Shown: piece by piece, positions 41,773-50,244 of the stretch | Layout: every line of letters begins with the position of its first letter | How positions within the stretch are numbered: position 1 is the stretch's first letter | Source of the DNA: Streptomyces sp. CB01201 | Lineage (GTDB): Bacteria > Actinomycetota > Actinomycetes > Streptomycetales > Streptomycetaceae | Length of the DNA: 64,000 nucleotides | Assembly: GCF_002803085.1 (NCBI RefSeq) | Contig: NZ_NNBJ01000008.1 | Coordinates: 245,645 to 309,644 of the forward strand | Reading direction: 5' to 3' | Program-made: the position numbers and the translations under genes | Notes under the pieces: model-generated | Told to the model about the DNA's origin: nothing | The model's input: only the letters and a program-made list of their open reading frames with translations | Database searches by the model: none

Positions 41773-43143
41773 ATGAAGGTGCTCCCACGACGGCGCAGAG
41801 CCGTCCTGATCAACTCGGTGCTCGGTGTGGCCGTCCTGGCCGGTGCGGGCGGCGCCTACGCCGCGGTGACCAGCCATGACAGCACGCCCGCGCGGACCGG
41901 TGAGAAGACCGTCACGGTCACCAAGGGCACGGTCCTCGCCACCGTGTCCGGCTCCGGGGCACTGGCCTCGCCGAGCGACGCGGGGGTGAACTTCACCACC
42001 GGCGGCAAGCTCACCGAGGTCGACGTCAAGCCGGGCGACAAGGTCTCCCGGGGCCAGGTCCTCGGCAAGGTCGACGCGACCGCGGCCAGGGAGACTCTGG
42101 CTCAGGACGAGGCGACCCTGACGGCCGCGCAGGCCAACCTCACCAAAGCGCAGGAGGGACAGGCCAGTTCGAGCACGACGAGCGGTTCCGCCGGCGGCTC
42201 CTCGACGCGCGGCGGCACCAACGCCGCGCCCGCCCCCGCCGCGACCCCGACGGTCGACCCCGCGCAGCTCGCCCAGGCCGAGGCCCAGCTCACCCAGGCG
42301 CAGAACGCGGTGGACGCCGCCCAGCGCGCGGTGGACGGCACCACCCTGACCGCCCCGGTCGCCGGGACGGTCGCGTCCGTGTCGGCGAAGACGGGCGACA
42401 CCGTCAGCGGCACCGGCGGCAACGGCACGAGCGGAGGCAGCGGGGGTTCGGGAGGCGGCTCCAACTCGGCTTCCAGCAGCACGAGTTCGGCCTCCTCCTC
42501 AAGTTTGTCCGGGTTCGTGGTGCTCACCAACCCGTCCGGCATGCAGGTCACCGCCAACTTCTCCGAGGCCGACGCGCTCAAGGTGAAGCCCGGGCAGGCG
42601 GCGACCGTCACCCTCAACGCCGAGTCCGACAAGGTCCTCAACGCCAAGGTCGTTTCGGTGAGTTCACTGCCCGTGAGCAGCGGCTCGGGGTCGGGCGGAG
42701 GCGGGGGCGGCAACAGCGGCTCCGGGAGCGCGGTGCAGTACGCGGCCACCCTCGCCATCACCAGCCCCACCACCGATCTGCGCACCGGCCTGAGCGCGAG
42801 CATCCAGGTCGTCACGGGCGAGGCCTCAGGCGCCCTTTCGGTGCCGACCGGCGCGGTGACCGGCACCGGCGCCAACCGGACGGTGACCGTGGTCAAGGCG
42901 GACGGCACCACGGAGCGCACCCCGGTCACGGTGGGCCTGGAGGGCGACAGCTCCGACCAGATTCTCAGTGGGCTCAGCGAGGGCGAGAAGGTCCAGTTGG
43001 CCAGTGTCTCCGCGACCGGCCAGGGCGGGTTCCCGAGCGGCGCCTTCCCCGGCGGCTTCGGCGGCGGCGCCGCCGGACGCACCCGCGGGGGTGCCACGGG
43101 CGGCGGCGCTCGCGTCGGCGGCGGCGGGGGTGGCCGCGGATGA
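41773..43143 (+). CDS. Membrane-fusion-type adaptor (HlyD/MacA-like) of ABC exporter
   Basis: A 456-residue protein with one N-terminal membrane helix (AVLINSVLGVAVLAGAGGAY), a biotinyl-lipoyl half-motif SGSGALASPSD and GGKLTEVDVKPGDKVSRGQV (residues 70-100), a helical stretch ALTAAQANLTKAQ-like around 105-130, a low-complexity Ser/Gly/Ala part, a second lipoyl half TLTAPVAGTVASVSAKTGDT near 190-210, and a beta-barrel. The helical hairpin is short and is interrupted by the low-complexity part. The last 40 residues are glycine rich. It is an extracytoplasmic adaptor to the MacB-type pump next door. ATG 41773 has AGGATC about 8 bases upstream. Confidence 0.85.
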   Translation: MKVLPRRRRAVLINSVLGVAVLAGAGGAYAAVTSHDSTPARTGEKTVTVTKGTVLATVSGSGALASPSDAGVNFTTGGKLTEVDVKPGDKVSRGQVLGKVDATAARETLAQDEATLTAAQANLTKAQEGQASSSTTSGSAGGSSTRGGTNAAPAPAATPTVDPAQLAQAEAQLTQAQNAVDAAQRAVDGTTLTAPVAGTVASVSAKTGDTVSGTGGNGTSGGSGGSGGGSNSASSSTSSASSSSLSGFVVLTNPSGMQVTANFSEADALKVKPGQAATVTLNAESDKVLNAKVVSVSSLPVSSGSGSGGGGGGNSGSGSAVQYAATLAITSPTTDLRTGLSASIQVVTGEASGALSVPTGAVTGTGANRTVTVVKADGTTERTPVTVGLEGDSSDQILSGLSEGEKVQLASVSATGQGGFPSGAFPGGFGGGAAGRTRGGATGGGARVGGGGGGRG

Positions 43144-43991
43144 CGCCGCTCCGGTGGTCGCGCAGGACCGCCGCACTGCCCGAATCCGCGCCCGAGAAGG
43201 GGCCCTGGGCCCCGGCGCCGGTGATCGAGGTGCGCTCGCTGATCAAGACCTACGGCCACGGCGACGCCGCCGTGCACGCGCTCAGCGGGCCCGTGGACCC
43301 GGTGAGCGGTGCGGCCCTCGGGGTCGAACTGGTCGTCCAGCAGGGCGACTTCGTGGCCGTGATGGGGAGTTCGGGCTCCGGCAAGTCGACCCTGATGAAC
43401 ATCCTGGGCTGCCTCGACGTGCCGACCTCGGGGCGGTACCTGCTCGACGGCATCCATGTCGGCGGCCTCGACGAACGCCAGCTTTCGCTGGTGCGCAACC
43501 GCAAGATCGGCTTCGTGTTCCAGTCGTTCAACCTGGTGCCGCGCACCCCGGCCCTCGCCCAGGTGGAACTGCCGCTGGCGTACGCGGGGGTCAAGCCGGC
43601 CGAGCGGCGCCGGCGGGCCGAGGCCGCACTGACCCTGGTGGGCCTCGCCGACCGGATGGACCACCGGCCCAACGAGCTCTCCGGCGGCCAGCAGCAGCGC
43701 GTGGCCGTGGCCCGTGCCCTGGTCACCGCGCCCGCGATGCTGCTCGCGGACGAGCCCACCGGAAACCTCGACAGCCACAGCACCGAGGAGGTGCTCGCGG
43801 TCGTGGACCGGCTGAACGCGGCGGGCCGCACCGTCGTCCTGATCACCCACGAGGACGAGGTGGCCCGGCACGCCAAGCGGGTGGTCCGCCTGGTCGACGG
43901 AAGGATCGTCGACGATGTGCGCCAGGCCCCCGTGGACGGACCGCCGCCCGCGATGCGCGACGACGCGTCCCTGGTCGGAGGCGGCCGGTGA
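43140..43991 (+). CDS. MacB/LolD-type ABC ATPase
   Basis: A 283-residue ATPase. Walker A is MGSSGSGKSTLMNILGCLD near residues 78-96, Q loop KIGFVFQSFNLVP, signature ELSGGQQQRVAVARAL, Walker B AMLLADEPTGNLD, H-loop VVLITHEDEVARHAKRV. An N-terminal extension of about 28 residues precedes the domain, and residues 45-65 carry a short insertion (SGPVDPVSGAALGVEL) not usual in LolD-type ATPases. ATG overlap with the adaptor stop (43140-43143) indicates coupling. Confidence 0.88.
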   Translation: MTPLRWSRRTAALPESAPEKGPWAPAPVIEVRSLIKTYGHGDAAVHALSGPVDPVSGAALGVELVVQQGDFVAVMGSSGSGKSTLMNILGCLDVPTSGRYLLDGIHVGGLDERQLSLVRNRKIGFVFQSFNLVPRTPALAQVELPLAYAGVKPAERRRRAEAALTLVGLADRMDHRPNELSGGQQQRVAVARALVTAPAMLLADEPTGNLDSHSTEEVLAVVDRLNAAGRTVVLITHEDEVARHAKRVVRLVDGRIVDDVRQAPVDGPPPAMRDDASLVGGGR

Positions 43992-45199
43992 GCCTGTTCC
44001 AGACGCTGCGCTTCGCCTTCGGCGGCCTCGCGGCGAACAAGGTGCGCTCGGCCCTCACGATGCTCGGGGTGCTGATCGGCGTGGCCGCGGTCATCGTGCT
44101 CCTGGCCGTGGGCAACGGCTCCTCGCAGGCCGTGAAGGACTCGATCGAGAAGCTCGGCACCAACGCGCTCACGGTGTCCTCGGGCGGCGGCTTCGGCGGC
44201 TCGCGCTCGGCGACCGCCACCAAGCCGCTGACCGTGGACGACGCCCGCGCGCTCGCCGACCCGGCGTCCGCCCCGCACATCGAGTCGGTCGCCCCGGAGA
44301 CCACCACCTCGCAGACCGCCCTGTACCAGGGCACCTCGCACACGGTCAGCCAGGTCGTCGGCACCTACCCGGCGTACTTCAAGGCGTCCAACAGCAAGGT
44401 CACCAAGGGCGACTACTTCAGCGACGACGACGTACTCGGCGCGCGCAAGGTGGCCGTGATCGGCTCGACCACGGCCACCGATGTGTTCGGCACCGCGGAC
44501 CCGGTCGGCAGGAAGATGACGCTCGGGGGCACGCCGTTCACGGTGGTCGGGGTGCTCGCCACCAAGGGCGGCACCGGGTTCCAGGACCCGGACGACGTCG
44601 TGGTCGCACCGCTGCCGACCGTGCAGAACGCCTTCACCGGGTTCGGTTCGCTCGGCCAGATCCTCGTCGAGGCCAAGTCGGCCGACGCCACCACACAGGC
44701 GCAGGACGAGATCACCACGGTGCTGATGGGGCGGCACGGCATCAAGGACCCGACCGCGCTCGACTTCCGGGTCAGCAGTCAGGCCTCCCTGCTCACCACC
44801 CAGGCGGACACCAACAAGACGTTCACGGTGCTGCTGGGCGCGGTGGCGGCGATCTCGCTGCTCGTCGGCGGGATCGGCATCACCAACATCATGCTGGTGA
44901 CGGTGACCGAGCGGACCCGGGAGATCGGCATCCGCAAGGCGATCGGAGCGCCGCGCGGTGTCATCCTCGGGCAGTTCCTCGCCGAGTCGACCCTGCTCTC
45001 GCTGATCGGCGGCGGGCTGGGCGTCGCGGCGGGTCTGATCGGCTCGCACTTCACGATCGTCGGCATCAAGCCGGTGATCATCCCCGAATCGGTCGTCGGA
45101 GCCTTCGCGATCGCGGTGGCCATCGGGCTGTTCTTCGGCGGCTATCCCGCCAACCGGGCCGCGAGCCTGCGGCCCATCGAAGCGCTGCGGCACGAATGA
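43988..45199 (+). CDS. MacB-type ABC permease
   Basis: A 403-residue permease with the FtsX/MacB layout: helix 1 SALTMLGVLIGVAAVIVLL near residues 22-40, a large extracytoplasmic domain (about 45-275), and three C-terminal helices starting with VLLGAVAAISLLVGGIGITN, then VTVTERTREIGIRKAIGAPR and the tail PANRAASLRPIEALRHE. Such mechanotransmission-type transporters move peptides, lipids or antibiotics out. GTG 43988 overlaps the stop of the ATPase. Confidence 0.88.
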   Translation: MSLFQTLRFAFGGLAANKVRSALTMLGVLIGVAAVIVLLAVGNGSSQAVKDSIEKLGTNALTVSSGGGFGGSRSATATKPLTVDDARALADPASAPHIESVAPETTTSQTALYQGTSHTVSQVVGTYPAYFKASNSKVTKGDYFSDDDVLGARKVAVIGSTTATDVFGTADPVGRKMTLGGTPFTVVGVLATKGGTGFQDPDDVVVAPLPTVQNAFTGFGSLGQILVEAKSADATTQAQDEITTVLMGRHGIKDPTALDFRVSSQASLLTTQADTNKTFTVLLGAVAAISLLVGGIGITNIMLVTVTERTREIGIRKAIGAPRGVILGQFLAESTLLSLIGGGLGVAAGLIGSHFTIVGIKPVIIPESVVGAFAIAVAIGLFFGGYPANRAASLRPIEALRHE

Positions 45200-45846
45200 A
45201 CCCCATGTACGGACAGGGAGAGGACATGTTCGGCAACGCCGAGATCTTGGAGAACGCCGGCCCCGCGCGCGCCGGCGATCCGGAGGACATCCTCGCCGAG
45301 CCACCGGACGCCCGGGACATCTCGGCCGAGCTCAACGCGCCACCGAGGCCTCAACTGCCATGGCTGACAATGCTGTTGTCCGGTGGTCTGGTGGCGGGCC
45401 TGGCGTTCACCGGGGGCGCGCTGGTGGAGAAGAACCAGAACCAGGGGTCGTCCTCGGCACAGCGCACCCCGGCCACGGCAGCCCGAGGCGGCACCGCGGG
45501 GAGCGCCCAGCGCCAGGGCTTCGGCGCCGGGCAAGGCGGCCAGAGCGGCCAGAGCGGCCAACGCCAGGGTGCCGGTGCGGGCCCGGGCGCGGCGGGTGGA
45601 CTGACCATCGGTACGGTGAAGCTCGTCGACGGCAGCACCATCTACGTCACCGACACCCAGGGCAACGTCGTCAAGGTCACCACGGCCGGCAGCACCCAGG
45701 TCACCGAGGCCAGGAGCGGCAAGGTGTCCGATCTGCAACCGGGCCAGACGGTGACCGTGCGCGGCAGCCAGAACGCCTCCGGGGACGTCGCGGCGACCAC
45801 CGTCACCCAGGGCGGCGCGAGCGGTTTCGGCGGGGGCCGGGGCTGA
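45196..45846 (+). CDS. Membrane-anchored Gly/Gln-rich protein with OB-like C-terminus
   Basis: A 216-residue protein with a cytoplasmic acidic N-terminus, one membrane helix (WLTMLLSGGLVAGLAFTGGA, residues 56-75), a low-complexity Gln/Gly linker, and a beta-rich domain (residues 135-205) starting IGTVKLVDGSTIYVTDTQGN and ending GQTVTVRGSQ, of the DUF5666 sort. The C-terminus GFGGGRG mirrors the Gly-rich ends of the adaptor. Overlaps the permease stop by 4 bases, so it is probably a subunit of the same exporter assembly. Confidence 0.75.
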   Translation: MNPMYGQGEDMFGNAEILENAGPARAGDPEDILAEPPDARDISAELNAPPRPQLPWLTMLLSGGLVAGLAFTGGALVEKNQNQGSSSAQRTPATAARGGTAGSAQRQGFGAGQGGQSGQSGQRQGAGAGPGAAGGLTIGTVKLVDGSTIYVTDTQGNVVKVTTAGSTQVTEARSGKVSDLQPGQTVTVRGSQNASGDVAATTVTQGGASGFGGGRG

Positions 45847-45886
45847 CCGCACCCCCACCGCCCACGCCGGTACAAGGAGGAACCCG

Positions 45887-46621
45887 ATGGCCCCGACGGA
45901 CGCGGCCGTGCCCGAGGCGAGCCTGCTCGTCGTCGACGACGAGCCCAACATCCGGGAGCTGCTCTCGGCTTCGCTGCGCTTCGTCGGCTTCAAGGTCGTC
46001 TCGGCGGCCACCGGGGCCGACGCGCTGGCGGCCGTCGCCAAGGAACGTCCCGACCTGGTGGTGCTCGATGTGATGCTGCCCGACATGACGGGCTTCGCCG
46101 TGGTGCGCAGGCTCCGCGAGGAGCCAGGCGCGGGACCGGGCCCGGACCATCTGCCGGTGCTCTTCCTCACCGCGAAGGACGGCGTCGACGACAAGATCAG
46201 CGGACTGACGGCGGGCGGCGACGACTACGTCACCAAGCCGTTCAGCCTGGAGGAGCTGATCGCCCGCATCCGTGCGATCCTGCGCCGCACCGGCGGCCCG
46301 AGCGGCGAGGGCCGTCTGGTGGCGGGCGACCTGGAACTCGACCCGGTGGGCCACCAGGTGCTGCGTGGCGGGCGGCCGGTCTCGCTCTCCCCCACCGAGT
46401 TCAAGCTGCTCGCCTATCTGATGGCCAACGCCGACCGGGTCGTGTCCAAGCCGCAGATCCTCGACCACGTGTGGGCGTACGACTTCGGCGGGGACCTCAG
46501 CATCGTCGAGTCGTACATCTCGTACGTGCGCCGCAAGGTGGACTCGGGTGCGGACGGGGCGCCCAAGCTCATCCACACCGTGCGCGGCATCGGCTATGTG
46601 CTGCGCCGGCCGCAGTCCTGA
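45887..46621 (+). CDS. OmpR-family response regulator
   Basis: A 244-residue response regulator. Receiver: LLVVDDEPNIRELLSASLRF, the phospho-acceptor aspartate in DLVVLDVMLPDMTGFA (near residue 60), and the lysine in GDDYVTKPFSLEEL; winged-helix effector: LSPTEFKLLAYLMANADRVVSK, split here as LSPTEFKLLAYLMANA, and VRRKVDSGADGAPKLIHTVR, then GIGYVLRRP. AAGGAGG is 7 bases upstream of the ATG. The operon position and the 11-bp-phased sites at 41603-41618 and 41711-41737 suggest that it controls the exporter. Confidence 0.92.
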   Translation: MAPTDAAVPEASLLVVDDEPNIRELLSASLRFVGFKVVSAATGADALAAVAKERPDLVVLDVMLPDMTGFAVVRRLREEPGAGPGPDHLPVLFLTAKDGVDDKISGLTAGGDDYVTKPFSLEELIARIRAILRRTGGPSGEGRLVAGDLELDPVGHQVLRGGRPVSLSPTEFKLLAYLMANADRVVSKPQILDHVWAYDFGGDLSIVESYISYVRRKVDSGADGAPKLIHTVRGIGYVLRRPQS

Positions 46622-46633
46622 GGTGTCCGGCCG

Positions 46634-48130
46634 ATGCTGAGGTACCTCCGGGCGCGGCTGGGCCGGCTGCCGCGCCGCTTCGCCGCGCTGTCGCTGCGCT
46701 CGCGGCTCGTGCTGCTCTCCATGGCCCTGGTGGCGCTCGGGCTCACGGTCAGCGACACCGTCGTGCTCAGCTCCGTGCGCGGCCAGTTGGTGCAGCGGGT
46801 GGACCAGCAGCTGAACCGGTTCGGGGACTCGGTGGCCCACCGGGTCGGTGTCGAGGGCACCCCCGCGTCAAGGGGCGGCCGGACGGGGGGCGGCCGGGCC
46901 TGGCTGCCCAGTCAGTACGTCCTCGCGTTCGCCGCCGACGACGGGAAGGTCACCGAGCAGTTCCGCCAGCCGGTCGCGGCGGCCGACCCGCGACCCACCT
47001 GGCCCGTGATGGACGCGGCGGCGCTCCGGGCCCACCTCGGCAAGCCTTTCGAGGTGCCCAGCGATCACGGGGGCGGCAGCTGGCGGATGCTGATCGTGCC
47101 GGTGGACAGCGGCGACCCGGCGCTGCCCGCCGGGGTGATCGTGGCGGCGCCGCTTGAGGAGGTCTCCTCCACGGTCGACCATCTGGCCACGGCCTTCCAG
47201 CTCATCGGGGTCGTCGTCGCGCTGCTCCTCGGGGTGGCGGGCTGGTTCGCGGTACGGGCCGGCCTCCGTCCGTTGCGCCGCATCGAGGCGACGGCGGCGG
47301 AGATCGCGGCCGGCCGGCCGCTCTCGCACCGGATGCCGGACGCCTCTCCGCACACCGAGGCCGGGCGGCTCACCAGCGCGCTCAACGGGATGCTCGCCCA
47401 GCTCGAATCGGCGTTCGCGGCGCGCGCCGAGTCGGAGGGGCAGATGCGCCGCTTCGTCGCGGACGCCAGCCACGAGCTGCGCACCCCGCTGGCCGGGATC
47501 CGCGGCTTCGCCGAGCTGTACCGGATGGGCGCGCTCCCCGACGAGGCGGATGTGAAGCGCACCATGGCCCGCATCGAGAGCGAGGCGGTACGGCTCGGCG
47601 GCCTGGTCGAGGATCTGCTCACCCTGGTCCGCATGGACGAGCAGCGCCCGCTCCAGCTCGCCCCGATGGATCTGCGCACCCTCGCGGTGGACGCCCTGCA
47701 CGACACCCGGGCCCTGGATCCGACCCGCGAGGTCACCCTGACCGGGCCCGGCGGGGCGGGCGGGCCCGGTCCCGCCCCGGTGCTCGGCGACGAGGCGCGG
47801 CTGCGCCAGGTGGTCGCGAACCTCGTCGGCAACGCCGTCGCGCACACGCCGTCGGGAACCGCGGTACGGATCGGAGTGGGCGCGACCGGGGGCCACTGCC
47901 TCATCGAGGTCGCCGACACGGGCCCGGGTCTGGCGCCCGAGCAGGCGGCCCGCGTCTTCGAGCGCTTCTACCGTGTGGACGCCTCGCGCAGCCGGCAGAC
48001 CGGGGGCGGCGCGGGCCTGGGCCTCGCCATCGCCTCGGCCCTGGTGCAGGCCCATCACGGGCAGGTGGAGCTGGTGACCGCGCCCGGCGAGGGCGCGGTG
48101 TTCCGGGTAGTGCTGCCCACCGTGGCCTGA
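46634..48130 (+). CDS. HAMP-domain sensor histidine kinase
   Basis: A 498-residue kinase with two membrane helices (about 32-55 and 188-210) around a 130-residue external sensor, then a HAMP domain (about 210-262). The kinase core has the H box VADASHELRTPLAGIRG (near residue 280), N box NLVGNAVAHTPSG, G1 VADTGPGL, F box FERFYRVDASRS and G2 GGGAGLGLAIA. It follows the response regulator by 12 bp. The sensed signal is unknown; candidates are the exporter substrate or cell-envelope stress. Confidence 0.92.
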   Translation: MLRYLRARLGRLPRRFAALSLRSRLVLLSMALVALGLTVSDTVVLSSVRGQLVQRVDQQLNRFGDSVAHRVGVEGTPASRGGRTGGGRAWLPSQYVLAFAADDGKVTEQFRQPVAAADPRPTWPVMDAAALRAHLGKPFEVPSDHGGGSWRMLIVPVDSGDPALPAGVIVAAPLEEVSSTVDHLATAFQLIGVVVALLLGVAGWFAVRAGLRPLRRIEATAAEIAAGRPLSHRMPDASPHTEAGRLTSALNGMLAQLESAFAARAESEGQMRRFVADASHELRTPLAGIRGFAELYRMGALPDEADVKRTMARIESEAVRLGGLVEDLLTLVRMDEQRPLQLAPMDLRTLAVDALHDTRALDPTREVTLTGPGGAGGPGPAPVLGDEARLRQVVANLVGNAVAHTPSGTAVRIGVGATGGHCLIEVADTGPGLAPEQAARVFERFYRVDASRSRQTGGGAGLGLAIASALVQAHHGQVELVTAPGEGAVFRVVLPTVA

Positions 48131-48216
48131 ACGGGCGGCCGGACGAGGAGGCGGGGGGGACCGGCACCGGCCCACTCCCCCGGACCGGTCCGAGTGCGGG
48201 CGGGGCCAAGGACTCC

Positions 48217-48222
48217 TAGCGT
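48217..48222 (+). promoter_or_regulatory. Possible leaderless promoter (-10 TAGCGT)
   Basis: TAGCGT is exactly 6 bases before ATG 48229, and no ribosome site precedes the ATG. This spacing is typical of leaderless transcripts in actinobacteria. The -35 region is not clear. Confidence 0.4.
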
Positions 48223-48228
48223 GGGTTC

Positions 48229-49389
48229 ATGATCCGGTTCGAGCAGGTCAGCAAGGTCTACCCGGACGGCACGCGTGCCGTCGACGACCTGTCCTTCGAG
48301 GTCGCGGAGGGCGAACTGGTCACCCTGGTCGGACCGTCCGGCTGCGGCAAGACGACCACGATGATGATGGTGAACCGGCTCATCGAGCCCACCTCGGGCC
48401 GCATCCTGGTCGACGGGGAGGACATCGCCACGCTGGACCCGGTGAAGCTGCGCCGCCGGATCGGCTACGTCATCCAGCAGGTCGGCCTCTTCCCGCACCG
48501 CACGATCCTCGACAACACCGCGACGGTCCCGGCGCTGGTCGGCTGGAAGCGGGCGAAGGCCCGGGCACGGGCGGCCGAGCTGCTCGACCTGGTGGGGCTC
48601 GACCCGTCGACGTACGGGACGCGCTACCCCGCCCAGCTCTCGGGCGGCCAGCGCCAACGGGTGGGCGTGGCAAGGGCGTTGGCGGCGGACCCGCCGGTGC
48701 TTCTGATGGACGAGCCGTTCGGTGCGGTCGACCCGGTGGTGCGCGAGCGCCTCCAGAACGAGTTCCTGAGCCTTCAGGCGACCGTGCGCAAGACGGTCCT
48801 GCTGGTCACCCATGACATCGAGGAGGCCGTCCGGATGGGTGACCGCATGGCGGTGTACGGCTCGGGGCGCATCGAGCAGTTCGACACTCCGGCGTCGGTC
48901 CTGGGCGCGCCCGCCACCGCCTATGTGGCCCAATTCGTGGGCGCGGACCGGGGGTTGAAGCGCCTGTCGGTCACGACGGTGGAGCCGGACGACCTGGAGC
49001 AGCCGCCGGTCGTGCGGCTCGACGAGCCCGCGGCGGTGGCCGCCGCCCGGCTGCGCGGCGAGGACGCGCGCTGGGCGGTGGTGCTCAACGAGGGCGGCGA
49101 ACTGCACGGCTGGGTCGCCACCGACGAGCTGTCCCTGGCGGGGGCGGGTTCGGTGGCGGACCTGGCCCGGCGCATGGAGGCGTGGGTGCCGGTCGGGGCG
49201 CCGCTCAAGCAGGCGTTCAGCGAGATGCTCCAGTACGACGCGGGCTGGGTCGCCGTGGTGGACGGCGCCCGTTTCCTCGGCGTCCTGACCCCCGCGAAGC
49301 TGCACGAGGCGCTGCGCCGCTCGGTGGACGCGGACGCGCTGGGCGTGGAGCGGACCGAGGTCGACTTCGACTCGATCGCGGACGCGTGA
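48229..49389 (+). CDS. OpuCA-type ATPase of compatible-solute ABC importer
   Basis: A 386-residue ATPase of the OpuCA/ProV family. Walker A is GPSGCGKTTTMMMVNRLIE near residue 35-53, Q loop IGYVIQQVGLFPH, signature QLSGGQRQRVGVARALAADP, Walker B LLMDEPFGAVDP, H-loop LLVTHDIEEAVRMGDRM. The last 130 residues contain CBS-like segments (WAVVLNEGGELHGWVATDEL, AGWVAVVDGARFLGVLTPAK) that usually sense ionic strength. Its permeases and binding protein lie on the other strand at 50245-52531. Confidence 0.87.
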   Translation: MIRFEQVSKVYPDGTRAVDDLSFEVAEGELVTLVGPSGCGKTTTMMMVNRLIEPTSGRILVDGEDIATLDPVKLRRRIGYVIQQVGLFPHRTILDNTATVPALVGWKRAKARARAAELLDLVGLDPSTYGTRYPAQLSGGQRQRVGVARALAADPPVLLMDEPFGAVDPVVRERLQNEFLSLQATVRKTVLLVTHDIEEAVRMGDRMAVYGSGRIEQFDTPASVLGAPATAYVAQFVGADRGLKRLSVTTVEPDDLEQPPVVRLDEPAAVAAARLRGEDARWAVVLNEGGELHGWVATDELSLAGAGSVADLARRMEAWVPVGAPLKQAFSEMLQYDAGWVAVVDGARFLGVLTPAKLHEALRRSVDADALGVERTEVDFDSIADA

Positions 49390-49534
49390 GCGCCGTACCA
49401 CGCCGCCGACGCCAACTCGCCTCAGCATGAGCAAAGTTGGGCCCGCCCGCCCCTTACGTTCCACGGGACGCGTGGTTACCATCCGGTAGCCCTCGTACGG
49501 GGCATTCCCGCACCCCACCCCCGCTGGAGCCGCC

Positions 49535-50227
49535 ATGCGCCTCGCACCCGCCGCCGCCGCGCTCGCTCTGCTCGCCGGCACGATCGCCCTCGCCCCCACG
49601 GCCACCGCCGCCCAGCCGGCCCCGGCGGCCGCCGCTCCCGTCCCCGTCGTCTTCGTGCACGGCCGCAATGCCGATCCCGGTGTCTGGGGCACCATGAAGG
49701 ACCGCTTCCAGCAGGCCGGCTACCCCGCGGGCGACCTCTTCGCGTGGGGCTACGACTCCAGCCGCTCGACCAACGAGGTTTTGGCCGGCCAGTTCGCCGC
49801 GTACGTCGACTCCGTGCGCGCCCAGACCGGCTCCGCGCAGGTCGACATCGTCGCGCACAGCCAGGGCAGCCTGCCCACCCGCTGGTACGTGAAGTTCGGC
49901 GGCGGCACCAACGTGGTGCGGCACTGGGTGTCCCTCGGCGGGCCCAACCACGGGACGAACCTGGCCTGGGCCTGTGCGATCTGGGACCAGGGCTGCCGGG
50001 ACATGACTCCGAACTCGTACGTGGAGAGCCATCTTGCGAGCGGCAGCGAGACCCCCGGCCCGACGAAGTACGCCACGTTCTGGTCGGACTGCGACGAGTT
50101 CATCCTGCCCAACAGCAGTGTCCCGCTGTCCGGCGCGGTCAACACCGACGCCGGCTGCCTCGCCCACAACGATCTCCTGACCGACGCGCCCACCGCTCAG
50201 GGAGTACTCAACTTCCTGAAGCGGTAG
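49535..50227 (+). CDS. Secreted lipase (Lipase_2 family)
   Basis: A 230-residue exported alpha/beta hydrolase. Signal peptide (residues 1-27: LAPAAAALALLAGTIALAP), then VPVVFVHGRNADPGVWGTMK (oxyanion region near residues 36-55), the nucleophile elbow VDIVAHSQGSLPTRW with Ser near residue 110, and the His candidate in CLAHNDLL near 210. This is the class 2/Lipase_2 (PF01674) family, which acts on short to medium acyl esters. It sits between the two halves of the OpuC-type importer, convergent with the binding-protein gene. Confidence 0.87.
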   Translation: MRLAPAAAALALLAGTIALAPTATAAQPAPAAAAPVPVVFVHGRNADPGVWGTMKDRFQQAGYPAGDLFAWGYDSSRSTNEVLAGQFAAYVDSVRAQTGSAQVDIVAHSQGSLPTRWYVKFGGGTNVVRHWVSLGGPNHGTNLAWACAIWDQGCRDMTPNSYVESHLASGSETPGPTKYATFWSDCDEFILPNSSVPLSGAVNTDAGCLAHNDLLTDAPTAQGVLNFLKR

Positions 50228-50244
50228 GCCGGTTGGACGCGGCG

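Noticed and set aside
42400-42520. Ser/Gly low-complexity coding repeats resembling a repeat array
   Set aside because: In-frame low-complexity insert of the adaptor; no regular spacers, hence no CRISPR.
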